A stretch of DNA of 26,576 bases, from the NCBI RefSeq assembly GCF_000972705.2, contig NZ_LATL02000323.1:20184-46759 (forward strand), read 5' to 3'. Positions 16,232 through 24,570 of the stretch are shown here, piece by piece. How positions within the stretch are numbered: the stretch's first letter is position 1; each line of letters opens with the position of its first letter. The stretch comes from Limnoraphis robusta CS-951. Lineage in GTDB: Bacteria > Cyanobacteriota > Cyanobacteriia > Cyanobacteriales > Microcoleaceae. A program made the position numbers and the translations under genes. Below the pieces are notes generated by a model, which ran no database searches, was not told where the DNA came from, and saw nothing but the letters and a program-made list of their open reading frames with translations.

Positions 16232-17596
16232 ATGCCTACCCTCAAACAACGACGAAGAAAGGTTGCCATTCTAACTCAGCAAGGATTTCAAAAACTCCGA
16301 ACCGCACAGTCCCAAACCGACCTTTGGAACGATTTCACCAAATCCTGCACGTTGGAAGTCCTCAGCGAACAAACCGGACTATCAACCCACACTCTTAGCA
16401 AACTTCACGCCCGAAAAAAGGGGGTTGATTTAAAAACTTTGGTGCGCTATTTTAACGGATTTAACCTAACTTTAGAATCGGATGATTATATGTCTCCGAT
16501 AGGAGATGAAGAAACAACTATACTTGTCCCCTCTACCCCCGAAAACGAAGCGTTAGTCACAGCATCTCTTCCCCAAAATAATCTGGTGAGTTGGGGTCTA
16601 GCGCCCGATGTTTCAGTGTTCTGTGGTCGCCGGACAGAATTGGAAACTTTGCAGCAATGGGTTCTAGAAAATCGCTGTCGTTTAATCACGCTTTTCGGCA
16701 TAGTTGGCATCGGTAAAACCTGGTTGGCGACCAAGTTAGCAGAACAAATACAACCGGAATTCAAGTTCGTGGTTTGGCGGAGTCTTCAACCGATATCCCG
16801 ATCGCATTCTCCCTTACCTTTTACCCATTTTATCGATGATTTGATTGACCATCTCACTAACGATTCCCACTCAAAAATTCCAGAGAATATCAATACTAAG
16901 ATCCGGAAATTGATGGATATTTTGAGACAGAAACGCTGTTTATTGATATTGGATAACGTTGAATCTGTTCTGCAAAATTATACCCCAAAAACAGCTTCGA
17001 GAAATGATTCTGATTATGAAGCCTACAGTCAACTCCTAAAACACTTAGCACAGGCACAACATCAAAGCTGTGTGATACTAACCAGTCGAGTCGAACCCAC
17101 AGAAATTCAACCCTTTATTGGTGAAAATTTAGGAGTTCATTCTTTATGTGTGCAGGGTTTACAGGTTGCAGATATCCGACAGATGTTGAGTGCTAAAGGT
17201 AAATTTCAAGGAACGGATGACGAATGGAAGCACTTGATTGAGTATTACGATGGCAATCCTTTGATTATTGGCATTTTTGCCACAACCATTCAGCATTTTT
17301 TTGATAGCAGTCTCACCAATTTCTTCGCCAATAATACCCTAATTGATGAAAATATTGGTGAGCTATTAGACGAACAGTTGAGCGCTTTATCCGTACCCGC
17401 ACAACAAATCATCAAAGTTTTGGCAACTCAAAATGCACCCCTTTCTTTTTCCCAGTTGCGATCGCATCTCGCCCCCTCGCTTTCAGGAAATACTCTGTTA
17501 GGAACGTTAGAATTTCTCAAAGCGCGATCGCTCATATATACAACATCGGCAGTTTTTTCTCTACATCCCTTGATCGTTAATTATTTCACAAGTTAA
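16232..17596 (+). CDS. HTH + NB-ARC (STAND-type) ATPase, possibly C-terminally truncated
   Basis: The 454-residue protein has an N-terminal region (1-~88) with a helix-turn-helix-like stretch (LSEQTGLSTHTLSKLHARKK, residues 44-63). After a linker comes the entry motif VFCGRRTELETL (129-140), a Walker A loop GIVGIGKT (156-163), Walker B CLLILD (236-241), and the LTSR sensor (283-286). A GNPLIIG block and a winged-helix-like end follow. STAND ATPases are signal switches; related cyanobacterial proteins usually continue into WD40 or other sensor repeats. Here the protein stops right after the winged-helix part. The last codon's third base and the stop codon (17593-17596) lie in a 40-bp duplication of a neighbouring gene's end, so the missing sensor may have been lost by rearrangement. 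Alternatively it is a natural short form. No ribosome site is obvious. Confidence 0.88.
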   Translation: MPTLKQRRRKVAILTQQGFQKLRTAQSQTDLWNDFTKSCTLEVLSEQTGLSTHTLSKLHARKKGVDLKTLVRYFNGFNLTLESDDYMSPIGDEETTILVPSTPENEALVTASLPQNNLVSWGLAPDVSVFCGRRTELETLQQWVLENRCRLITLFGIVGIGKTWLATKLAEQIQPEFKFVVWRSLQPISRSHSPLPFTHFIDDLIDHLTNDSHSKIPENINTKIRKLMDILRQKRCLLILDNVESVLQNYTPKTASRNDSDYEAYSQLLKHLAQAQHQSCVILTSRVEPTEIQPFIGENLGVHSLCVQGLQVADIRQMLSAKGKFQGTDDEWKHLIEYYDGNPLIIGIFATTIQHFFDSSLTNFFANNTLIDENIGELLDEQLSALSVPAQQIIKVLATQNAPLSFSQLRSHLAPSLSGNTLLGTLEFLKARSLIYTTSAVFSLHPLIVNYFTS

Positions 17597-17632
17597 TTCG
17601 TTTGTAACTGCGCCCCTAACGTTTTAACAATG
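17593..17632. repeat. Direct repeat, copy 1 (40 bp; copy of the metalloprotease 3' end)
   Basis: Bases 17593-17632 match 17937-17976 at 39 of 40 positions (TTAATTCGTTTGTAACTGCG and on). Copy 2 encodes the last residues of the metalloprotease (KTLGAQLQTN, stop); copy 1 is a non-functional duplicate that also supplies the NB-ARC stop codon. A further GGCGATCGC/GCGATCGC similarity follows both. Confidence 0.95.
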
Positions 17633-17700
17633 GGATAATTGGCGATCGCTTTATTCACTTTCTCCAGTCTTTTGACAGAAACAGGTTTCCATGCTAAAAA

Positions 17701-17726
17701 ATGTAAGCGTAGTGAACAACTTACAT
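17701..17726. promoter_or_regulatory. 7-bp inverted repeat immediately upstream of the HicB-like gene
   Basis: ATGTAAG (17701-17707) and CTTACAT (17720-17726) are perfect inverses with a 12-base loop, ending two bases before the ATG at 17729. It may be an operator or a hairpin masking the start. Confidence 0.4.
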
Positions 17727-17728
17727 CT

Positions 17729-17926
17729 ATGAAGCTAAAGGTTGTGCTTGAACCCAGTGAAGAGGGAGGATACACTGTCTTTGTTCCTTCTCTTCCCGGT
17801 TGCATTAGTGAAGGCGAAAATATTAGTGATGCCCTCTCCAATATTCAGGAAGCAATTGAGTTATATCTTGAACCTACTGAAGACAGCTTGAGTTTGAATT
17901 TAGAGTATTTTCTAGAACTACTCTAG
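17729..17926 (+). CDS. HicB-like small protein (type II antitoxin HicB / UPF0150 family)
   Basis: From the ATG at 17729 the product is 65 residues, starting MKLKVVLEPSEEGGYTVFVP. The motif GGYTVFVPSLPGCISEGENISDAL in the N-terminal two thirds (given in parts: GGYTVFVP, LPGC, GENISDAL) is the HicB partial RNase H-like fold. The C-terminal part AIELYLE is usual, but no separate DNA-binding domain follows. HicB proteins neutralise the HicA mRNA nuclease; no hicA lies on either side, so this is an orphan. The frame extends to an ATG at 17639, but that stretch comes partly from repeated DNA and lacks similarity to the family. A 7-bp inverted repeat lies just before the chosen start. The gene sits inside the 344-bp interval between the two 40-bp repeats. 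Confidence 0.85.
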   Translation: MKLKVVLEPSEEGGYTVFVPSLPGCISEGENISDALSNIQEAIELYLEPTEDSLSLNLEYFLELL

Positions 17927-17936
17927 TTTTGAGTAT

Positions 17937-17976
17937 TTAATTCGTTTGTAACTGCGCCCCTAACGTTTTACCAATG
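17937..17976. repeat. Direct repeat, copy 2 (native metalloprotease 3' end)
   Basis: This is the functional copy of the 40-bp repeat; it contains the stop codon and last codons of the minus-strand metalloprotease. The one difference from copy 1 is C at 17971 against A at 17627. Confidence 0.95.
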
Positions 17977-20654
17977 CGATCGCGGGTTAACTCCAAATGC
18001 GCCAACGTGTAAGCATCCATGCGATTATTATGCTTTTCTAACGTCCGATCTAAAACGGCTTGTAACTGCTTCAACTGATACCAAGCTAAGGTCAACGCAT
18101 CTTCAGGAACATTTACCTCTCGCAGTACAATTTGAGTCAATAAATTCAAGTATTCCCGTTGTAATGAACGCCGAATTCCTGAAATTTTAATGTCTTTTTC
18201 CGATTGGAATACTTCCGTCCAAATACTATTTTGCAACACCTCAAATAATTCGGGCATTGTTAGCGTATTTTGCGAGGGATTTTTCAGTTCTAAATCTCGT
18301 AAGCGCACCAAACGAGTTGGTGCTAGAATTTCTTCTAAAATCGATTTCTGTAACCGCAAAATGCGATCACCAATTCGATATTCTAAGGTCGAATCAGCAT
18401 CAGGATTCCCCCAGTCTTGCCAACGCGAAGGCGCTAATTGATTGAGTAAACGAGGCGAAAACTGAAACGCATCTTCAGAAAAGATATATTTCTGCAATAG
18501 TGTTAACGCTTCACGCTGTTTATTAACCGGAATTGGTTCAAAGGGTAATCGGCTATTTGCATCACCAACACGGCTGCGATTAAAAGATTGACCGCCAATA
18601 TAAAGAACCATATTTTCGGCATTATTTTGATAGTAACCAAAGACCGTTTCAAACATCCGACGAACTTGATCATATCCCTCACCCGCAGTAGGAGAATGGC
18701 TTTCTAAACCCTTCCACATGGCGATCGCATTATCGAGTTGCCACTGTGAATATTGCAGCATATTATTACTCAAATCAAACACATTTGCAGCCGGATCAAG
18801 AAATACCCCCCAATAGTCTTCATCGGTTGCAAAAGCCAGTTCCGGTTCACCCGATCGTTGAGCAATATCTTCTAGGGCTTGTCCTTGGGCGTAGAGACTA
18901 TTTCCTGTAATGGCTGTGTAACCATATTCAATTGCCCATTGATCATAGGGACCAATCATCATCGGAAAATAATCGCCTTGAGTTTCTCCTTTGGGAGCCA
19001 AATTAACCGGAACATAATCCATTACTGATCCAACTAATCCCAAACTGTGCGTAATATTTGTATCATGCAACTGTTCAGGTGCAAGTAACGTGCTACCCTG
19101 AAAATTGTGTCTGAGTCCTAATGTATGACCAACTTCATGGGCGACAAGAAAGCTCAAATATTGCTGAACATAGTCTTTGATTTCGGAACTATTTTCATTC
19201 ACACCATTCAACAATGACATCGCCATTGCACCAACCGCTAACTGACGGTTTGACTCAAAGCCAAAACATAAATGTTCTGAAGAAAAATCCGGGGATACAT
19301 TTGAGTGTGAAGCGGAAGTTAGCCTTGCTAGAGATGCCCTTCCCAAATTACAAGGATTCTGATTCATCTGCGTGGCATTGTTTTGTTGATTCTGATCAAT
19401 CAAAACGCTAATTCCCTCATAAAACTTAGCAACAGCATTACTTTCAACCATAATATCTGCATCTAAGATTTGTCCAGTTAAAGGATTAACATGAGAGGGA
19501 CCGTATCCACTGAACCCCGGTTGAAACGAAGTAGACCAACGAATCGTATTGTAACGAACATCTGCGGGGTCCCAATCTGCATCATCGGGCATTTGTTCAA
19601 CTTGAATTGCATCTTTAAATCCCGCTTTTTCAAAAGCTGCATTCCACATTAATACCCCCTGACGAATCGCCTCCCGATATTCAAAGGGAACTGTATTTTC
19701 AATCCAAAAAACAATCGGTTTAACCGGAGTAGAAATCGCCGCATTCGGATCACTTTTTTGTAAATTCCAGCGATTAATATAACGCACAATAGAAGATCGA
19801 TGACTCGAGTTAGAAATATCTTTGTAGATACTCGTAAAATATCCGACTCGTTCATCAGCCAGACGCGGTTGATAACTTTCTTCGCTGGGAACTTCCAGAA
19901 AACTATAACGAACATTCAGGTTAAAGGATCGGCTATCAGGAAGCGAAGATAGACCTCTCCGCATACTTCCGGGATTTTCTGAAAAGCCAAATACTGACTC
20001 TATCTCAATATTTAAAGGAAAGGCTTGAACTTGATTGATATAGGATTTTTCCGGATCAATACTGTAGTTAGAACTGAGAAAACTTGAGAAGGAATTAGCC
20101 AGATTGGAAAGATCGCGCTCGCTCGTGAGAACACTACTCAAATCAATCAGAATGGTTTTCCGTTCGGGATGAATGCTAATAATCGGCAGGGAATACAGAA
20201 CAGAATCACTCACCGAACGATTAACAGAACGGCTTTGTGGATCATTCGGTTGGGTTCTAAAATTAATATTGGGAACCACAAGCTGCACTTTATTATTCTG
20301 ACGCCGCCACTGAAATACAAACTCATTTAAATTCAATCCCCGAAAGATTCCCGCTTGACCAATTCCTGAGTCTAAGCTGATAAAACACAGGTAATTTTTA
20401 TTCAATTGTTCTGGCGTCAGTTCTAAATAAACTTTGCCAGTTTTTTGATGGTGATAAAGGGTCAATAATCCTTCGATTTTTTGACTATTTTGAACAGCTT
20501 GCTCGAAGGGTTGCTCATTGGCTTGTTCCTGAGCAAGCAGCCAGGACGGGGGTTCATTGGTGGCGTGTATGGCATTAATCGGTAGTCCTGATAGAAGTAA
20601 GGTTAGCAAGATCGACAAGCTAAACAGAGCGAAAAATAGCTTAACTTTTGTCAT
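17937..20654 (-). CDS. Exported zinc-dependent metalloprotease (metzincin-like, DUF5117/DUF5118 type)
   Basis: With the ATG at 20652-20654 the protein has 905 residues and begins with a clear signal peptide (MTKVKLFFALFSLSILLTLL; likely cut near AIHA). The zinc site HEVGHTLGLRH has His506, Glu507, His510 and His516, the extended HExxHxxGxxH motif of metzincins, followed by a Met-containing VMDYVPVNL segment (Met-turn). The N-terminal ~400 residues form the large beta-rich region found in bacterial zinc-dependent metalloproteases annotated with DUF5117/DUF5118. A longer frame to 20999 is open but runs back through a heptamer repeat (peptide FCLLPFAFCLLP) and overlaps the next gene, so it was rejected. 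It stands after the DUF1574 gene on the same strand with a 280-base gap. Substrate unknown; acts outside the cytoplasm. Confidence 0.92.
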   Translation of the reverse strand: MTKVKLFFALFSLSILLTLLLSGLPINAIHATNEPPSWLLAQEQANEQPFEQAVQNSQKIEGLLTLYHHQKTGKVYLELTPEQLNKNYLCFISLDSGIGQAGIFRGLNLNEFVFQWRRQNNKVQLVVPNINFRTQPNDPQSRSVNRSVSDSVLYSLPIISIHPERKTILIDLSSVLTSERDLSNLANSFSSFLSSNYSIDPEKSYINQVQAFPLNIEIESVFGFSENPGSMRRGLSSLPDSRSFNLNVRYSFLEVPSEESYQPRLADERVGYFTSIYKDISNSSHRSSIVRYINRWNLQKSDPNAAISTPVKPIVFWIENTVPFEYREAIRQGVLMWNAAFEKAGFKDAIQVEQMPDDADWDPADVRYNTIRWSTSFQPGFSGYGPSHVNPLTGQILDADIMVESNAVAKFYEGISVLIDQNQQNNATQMNQNPCNLGRASLARLTSASHSNVSPDFSSEHLCFGFESNRQLAVGAMAMSLLNGVNENSSEIKDYVQQYLSFLVAHEVGHTLGLRHNFQGSTLLAPEQLHDTNITHSLGLVGSVMDYVPVNLAPKGETQGDYFPMMIGPYDQWAIEYGYTAITGNSLYAQGQALEDIAQRSGEPELAFATDEDYWGVFLDPAANVFDLSNNMLQYSQWQLDNAIAMWKGLESHSPTAGEGYDQVRRMFETVFGYYQNNAENMVLYIGGQSFNRSRVGDANSRLPFEPIPVNKQREALTLLQKYIFSEDAFQFSPRLLNQLAPSRWQDWGNPDADSTLEYRIGDRILRLQKSILEEILAPTRLVRLRDLELKNPSQNTLTMPELFEVLQNSIWTEVFQSEKDIKISGIRRSLQREYLNLLTQIVLREVNVPEDALTLAWYQLKQLQAVLDRTLEKHNNRMDAYTLAHLELTRDRIGKTLGAQLQTN

Positions 20655-20732
20655 TCCTAAGACTTGAATTGAGTGGTGGTTGAGGGTAGTTTTCCGGGAG
20701 TTGAGAAATCCCAAAATATAGCGCTTCGCGCT

Positions 20733-20777
20733 AGGCAAGAGGCAAAAGGCAAAAGGCAAAAGGCAAAAGGCAACAGG
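20733..20777. repeat. Heptameric tandem repeat (AGGCAAA type, six units)
   Basis: Units at 20733, 20740, 20747, 20754, 20761 and 20768 read AGGCAAG, four AGGCAAA, then AGGCAAC. This is the short tandemly repeated repetitive (STRR) sequence common in filamentous cyanobacteria. It lies in the spacer between the DUF1574 and metalloprotease genes, next to the small palindrome GCGCTTCGCGC (20721-20731). Confidence 0.9.
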
Positions 20778-20934
20778 AAGTTTAAAACCTCTCTCAGTAA
20801 ACGTTTGAGAGTTTCTCAATTTCATCAATTTGTCAATACACCAGTGCGACCTACTGTAAAAGCACAGCTCTATAACATTTTGGCCTTGATTGATATTGAC
20901 AATTCTAACTCGCGATCGCTTAACGTCCCAACTC

Positions 20935-23900
20935 TCAACGACTCGGCCAGGGAATTTGTTGCTTTTCAGCCAGTCGTTCAGCAACCGCCGCCGCGCCATA
21001 TTGGTTTAAGTGGCTCGGATCAGAGTAATATTCATAGGTTTGCAACCACTCCAAACCCAAATCAATAAAAATCAGCCCCGTTTCGCTCTCCATTTGCTGC
21101 ATATGTTCTTGAAACTTTTTTTCATAAGCCATGCGAACAGAGTCGAGATAATCTTGAGTCAGAGGCATATTCACAAAAACAATCTCGACTTGCTGAGACT
21201 GCACATATTCCACTAACTTTTTCAAAGCGTTCGTTTGAACACCACTGAGTTCAAAGCCTTGATAGTCGCTATCGTAGTAACCCGAGACTTGAGAATACTT
21301 CTGATAATAAGTTTTGGGGTCAAACCGAATAGATAGGGGAAGAAAGCCATTCTTTCCAAGCTGGGGAGTCTCATTCATCGAATAATCTTCTGCATCGGGA
21401 ACATCTGGAAGCGCTTGGGGTTGTTGGCTGAGAGTTCTATTATTCACCACGAACAGCAAAAACCGCTTCAGTCGATCTCGTTGAGCATAAGAAGCCGAAA
21501 TCTCGATCAATTGTTGATCAAACCATTGCTGCACTTGTTTAACTACCGTCGAGGGATTTTGACTGAACTCCCGTAAAGTCAACAGCGTTTGCTGGAAATC
21601 CGAAGAAGAATTGAGTTGTCGAGTCGGAATTCTAAACGTTCCTTGAGCAATTTGTTGATATCCGGGTGACGCCGCCAACGCTTCGTAAGTGCGATCGCTA
21701 CGACCACTATTGAGCGCCCGCACACCATCAGCGACAATCACTAACTTCGGCAGTTGTTCGTCCGGTAAAATGCGCCGCACTAACAACTCTACCACCTGAG
21801 CCGTCGCCCCATTTACCCCGAAATTAAACACCTTGAGTTGGGGATAACCCTCTGCTGCTAAAGCTTGTTCTAAGACTTCCGGATCAATCCCCCGCAACGC
21901 CCGTGAACTCCCCACAATCAAAATATCAGGCGGGCGTTTTTCTCGAGCGATGAAATCTTGATAACGAGCCAGTTGTTCATCGAGTTGAGGACTATTAAAC
22001 GAAGCATACAGCAGTTGAGACCGTTGACAAGACTCCTGATCCGAAACCGCTTGACAAGCATTCAGTTGAGTCGAACCCTTGTCAGATTTGGAAATAAATT
22101 CCGAGCGATTGAAAACCCCATCCTCCTCGGCAGATGAAGACGGAGAAGCCAGTTGTACAGCAGAAACCTCCTGAGACGTTGAGAGAGTTTCCGCCGGGGT
22201 AGAGGGCAAATAAACTTCTTCAGTCGCCCCATCAAACTGCGGGTTATTTTCCAAAAATTCACCCACCGCCCAGTCGATTTGAACGGCGACTAAGCAGCCT
22301 AAAGCACCCCAAACCAACGCTAACGCCGTTTTTGAGTATCGAGGCGTTTCCGAGGCATCAACGGGGACGAGAGCGCCAACACGAGTCGTAAACAGTCCAG
22401 TGCCGAGTAACCTCTGTTGTAGCCTCATCAAGAAAAAGAAAAGCGGATCGCTTCCTTGAAGTACAGACTCATTAGCCTCTAGTTCATCGGAGACGAGATC
22501 GGGTCGAAACACCAGTCCATCGGCTTGAGTGATTAAATCTTCACTCTCCGCTTCAGAAAAAGCATTGACTTGTTCATCGTTGGTTAGAATGCGCTGCGAC
22601 AACGCCACTCCATAACGCCACAGGGGATGCTTTTGACCCGCCCGACGGCCATAAATTCGCACTCCGGCAATCTGATCAATCGGATGGCTACGGAGAAATT
22701 GCGCTAGAGGCGGGGCAACTTTCGACTGAGAGGGACAAGTGGGGGCTTCACTCATCACATGAAGCAGTTTTCCTTTGCGAAGCAGCATAACGCTGACTCC
22801 GCCTGTGGCTAATTTACTATCAAGATCTCGATTAACGAGTTGATTGAGGAGAAAGGTCAGGGCTTCGAGGTTTCCCTGTTGAGCTAAAGTCAGAGGATGG
22901 GGTTGTAAATCAGGATATTGACTCGCTGGGAGATTTAGCCAATCAATCCAAGCCGGAGAGTCGGGCTGGTTTTTGGGGTTTTGGCCCTCAACGCCATAAA
23001 CCGTTGCAGCCAGAATGCCTTGAGGGGCAAGGGTTTCTAGGATGGGGGCGATCGCTGCCATCACCTTTTGTTTGGGGGCAGGGCGTTTACTGGATTTTTC
23101 GGCGGGAAGGTTTTCGGCAGTCAGGGCTTCACAAAACAGATGCAGAGTAGATTCTTTGAGAGTGGCGCGAACTTTGACATTTAACGCCTCTAATTTTTGA
23201 TTGAGGAGACGAGCGATCGCCGCCTCAGAACCCCAACGCGCCCAATTTTTGAGGATTTGTAACGGCGGGGTGAGATCAATTCGCAGCATCCAGTCGGGCG
23301 TGGGTTCTCCCTGAACTTGCAGCAAAATACAAGCATCTCGAAAGTTTTCAAGCTGCAATTGTCGCAAGCGTTGGGCGATCGGTTCAGCCAACAGGGAGGG
23401 ATCAGGGCTATAAGCCGACTCACAGCGCACCCACAACCGTCGCGTTAAGGGTGGGTTGAGGGATTCTGTTGGGGGAGAGGGACGGCGTTTTTTGGAGATT
23501 TCTTTAACGCTGACTTTGACGCTGACTCCCAAACTGCCGAGAATTTCACTGAGATAACTGGCGATCGCATCGGGATGACCCCGACGGGCTAGGGTTTCAG
23601 TCGAAACCGTGAGGGGAGCGCTAGGCGTTTCTATTTCACTGGGTTTTGTTTGGGTTGCAGTTGCTCTTGAGTTGGGTACAGTTGAGCTAAAAGAGTGATG
23701 TTCTGAGCTATCCTGGCTTGAGGTGAGCAAGTCTGAGGGGATTGTCGAAGTTTTTCGTTTACCGTTGCTTCCCAAGGGGGGAGAATCACTAATCTGACGC
23801 GGTGATTGATGGGGTTCTGCAACGGTTGTTTCTGGGGGGGTAGGCGTTGGGAAAACCGTCTCGAACTCTGGGAGTTCGTTGGGTTTTGAGTTTTCCTCGA

Positions 23901-24426
23901 AGACTGACTCGGGTTCGGTTTCTGTTGCAAGTTCGGTTGCTTCTATCGATTCAACAGCATGATTATTCGGGCTACGATGAGTGAAAATTCCGCTCAGTGT
24001 TTCCAAGACTGATTTTCGCCCAATCGCCGAAGCTTGGGAAGCCTCTTGCGCCTCCTCTGTCACCTTTTGAGGATTATATTCCAGTTTTACCGTCCACTCC
24101 GGGCGTTTAGCCTCGGGTAGACGCCCACAGAGAAACACCTTGTAAACGGTTGGGGCATCAGCAGGGAGTAACTTCTCCAGGTTGGTTTGTGCCAGTGCTG
24201 CCGAAAACTGAGACACCGCTATTTTTTCGCTCGGACAGGGTGAGGCTTCACACAAGACATGGAGGTGATTGCCCCGCAAACGAACTTGCACCCGAACCTC
24301 TGACAGTCCGATTGCTTTTTCTGTCCATTGTGTTAGTGTTGACCAATCTTTCGCCAAGACGCTCCCAATTGTATTAAACTCAACCCACGATTTTTTCTTT
24401 AGATGATACCCTGCTAGAGTTGACAT
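20935..24426 (-). CDS. DUF1574 family protein with membrane segment and SGNH-hydrolase-like C-terminus
   Basis: The 1163-residue protein has at least four copies of a ~90-residue alpha/beta module in its first ~640 residues. Marks are LRGNHLHVLCEASPCPS near 50-66, STLHLFCEA, and KLLHVMSEAPTCPS; between the first two lies a Ser/Thr/Pro/Glu-rich linker (~140-270). One membrane helix (ALALVWGALGCLVAVQI, about 697-713) follows. The C-terminal part (~830-1163) has an SGNH-esterase layout: GSSRALRGI with Ser840, FNFGVNGA, and DPSH with Asp1136 and His1139. Such domains act as esterases or acyltransferases on surface polymers, and the family is widespread in cyanobacteria; the reaction is not known. 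The start codon directly follows GGGGAGG in the right end of a tnpB element, so the mobile element touches the gene's first codon. Confidence 0.9.
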   Translation of the reverse strand: MSTLAGYHLKKKSWVEFNTIGSVLAKDWSTLTQWTEKAIGLSEVRVQVRLRGNHLHVLCEASPCPSEKIAVSQFSAALAQTNLEKLLPADAPTVYKVFLCGRLPEAKRPEWTVKLEYNPQKVTEEAQEASQASAIGRKSVLETLSGIFTHRSPNNHAVESIEATELATETEPESVFEENSKPNELPEFETVFPTPTPPETTVAEPHQSPRQISDSPPLGSNGKRKTSTIPSDLLTSSQDSSEHHSFSSTVPNSRATATQTKPSEIETPSAPLTVSTETLARRGHPDAIASYLSEILGSLGVSVKVSVKEISKKRRPSPPTESLNPPLTRRLWVRCESAYSPDPSLLAEPIAQRLRQLQLENFRDACILLQVQGEPTPDWMLRIDLTPPLQILKNWARWGSEAAIARLLNQKLEALNVKVRATLKESTLHLFCEALTAENLPAEKSSKRPAPKQKVMAAIAPILETLAPQGILAATVYGVEGQNPKNQPDSPAWIDWLNLPASQYPDLQPHPLTLAQQGNLEALTFLLNQLVNRDLDSKLATGGVSVMLLRKGKLLHVMSEAPTCPSQSKVAPPLAQFLRSHPIDQIAGVRIYGRRAGQKHPLWRYGVALSQRILTNDEQVNAFSEAESEDLITQADGLVFRPDLVSDELEANESVLQGSDPLFFFLMRLQQRLLGTGLFTTRVGALVPVDASETPRYSKTALALVWGALGCLVAVQIDWAVGEFLENNPQFDGATEEVYLPSTPAETLSTSQEVSAVQLASPSSSAEEDGVFNRSEFISKSDKGSTQLNACQAVSDQESCQRSQLLYASFNSPQLDEQLARYQDFIAREKRPPDILIVGSSRALRGIDPEVLEQALAAEGYPQLKVFNFGVNGATAQVVELLVRRILPDEQLPKLVIVADGVRALNSGRSDRTYEALAASPGYQQIAQGTFRIPTRQLNSSSDFQQTLLTLREFSQNPSTVVKQVQQWFDQQLIEISASYAQRDRLKRFLLFVVNNRTLSQQPQALPDVPDAEDYSMNETPQLGKNGFLPLSIRFDPKTYYQKYSQVSGYYDSDYQGFELSGVQTNALKKLVEYVQSQQVEIVFVNMPLTQDYLDSVRMAYEKKFQEHMQQMESETGLIFIDLGLEWLQTYEYYSDPSHLNQYGAAAVAERLAEKQQIPWPSR

Positions 24427-24570
24427 CCTCCCCTACCTAAAGGCTTCGGGGATTCCGGCCCTAACCAAATAACCGAAGTTGCTTGACTAGACCATGGGTT
24501 GACGCTTCATCGGCTGCCACCAGCGAACTGGATTTACGCTGGCCTCCACGTCCGTTTAGAGTCTCGGACT
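24427..24570 (-). ncRNA. Putative omega RNA (reRNA) overlapping tnpB 3' end and right end
   Basis: In TnpB systems the guide RNA is made from the tnpB 3' region and the right end, and its guide is the flanking sequence just outside the element. Here that would be the first bases of the DUF1574 coding sequence (leftward from about 24426). The call rests on family knowledge and the right-end hairpin; the 5' boundary is a guess. Confidence 0.35.

Noticed and set aside
16084..16398. Plus-strand open frame of 104 codons before and into the NB-ARC gene
   Set aside because: Different frame from the NB-ARC gene, runs through the hairpins and T8 run, and its later part is a shadow of the NB-ARC coding region.
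17593..17841. Minus-strand frame ending in the same KTLGAQLQTN peptide as the metalloprotease
   Set aside because: It is the duplicated 40-bp end read on the minus strand and continued through the antisense of the HicB-like gene; no real gene.
20655..20999. N-terminal extension of the metalloprotease frame to 20999
   Set aside because: It crosses the AGGCAAA heptamer repeat, overlaps the DUF1574 gene by 65 bases, and a proper signal peptide begins at the ATG at 20654.
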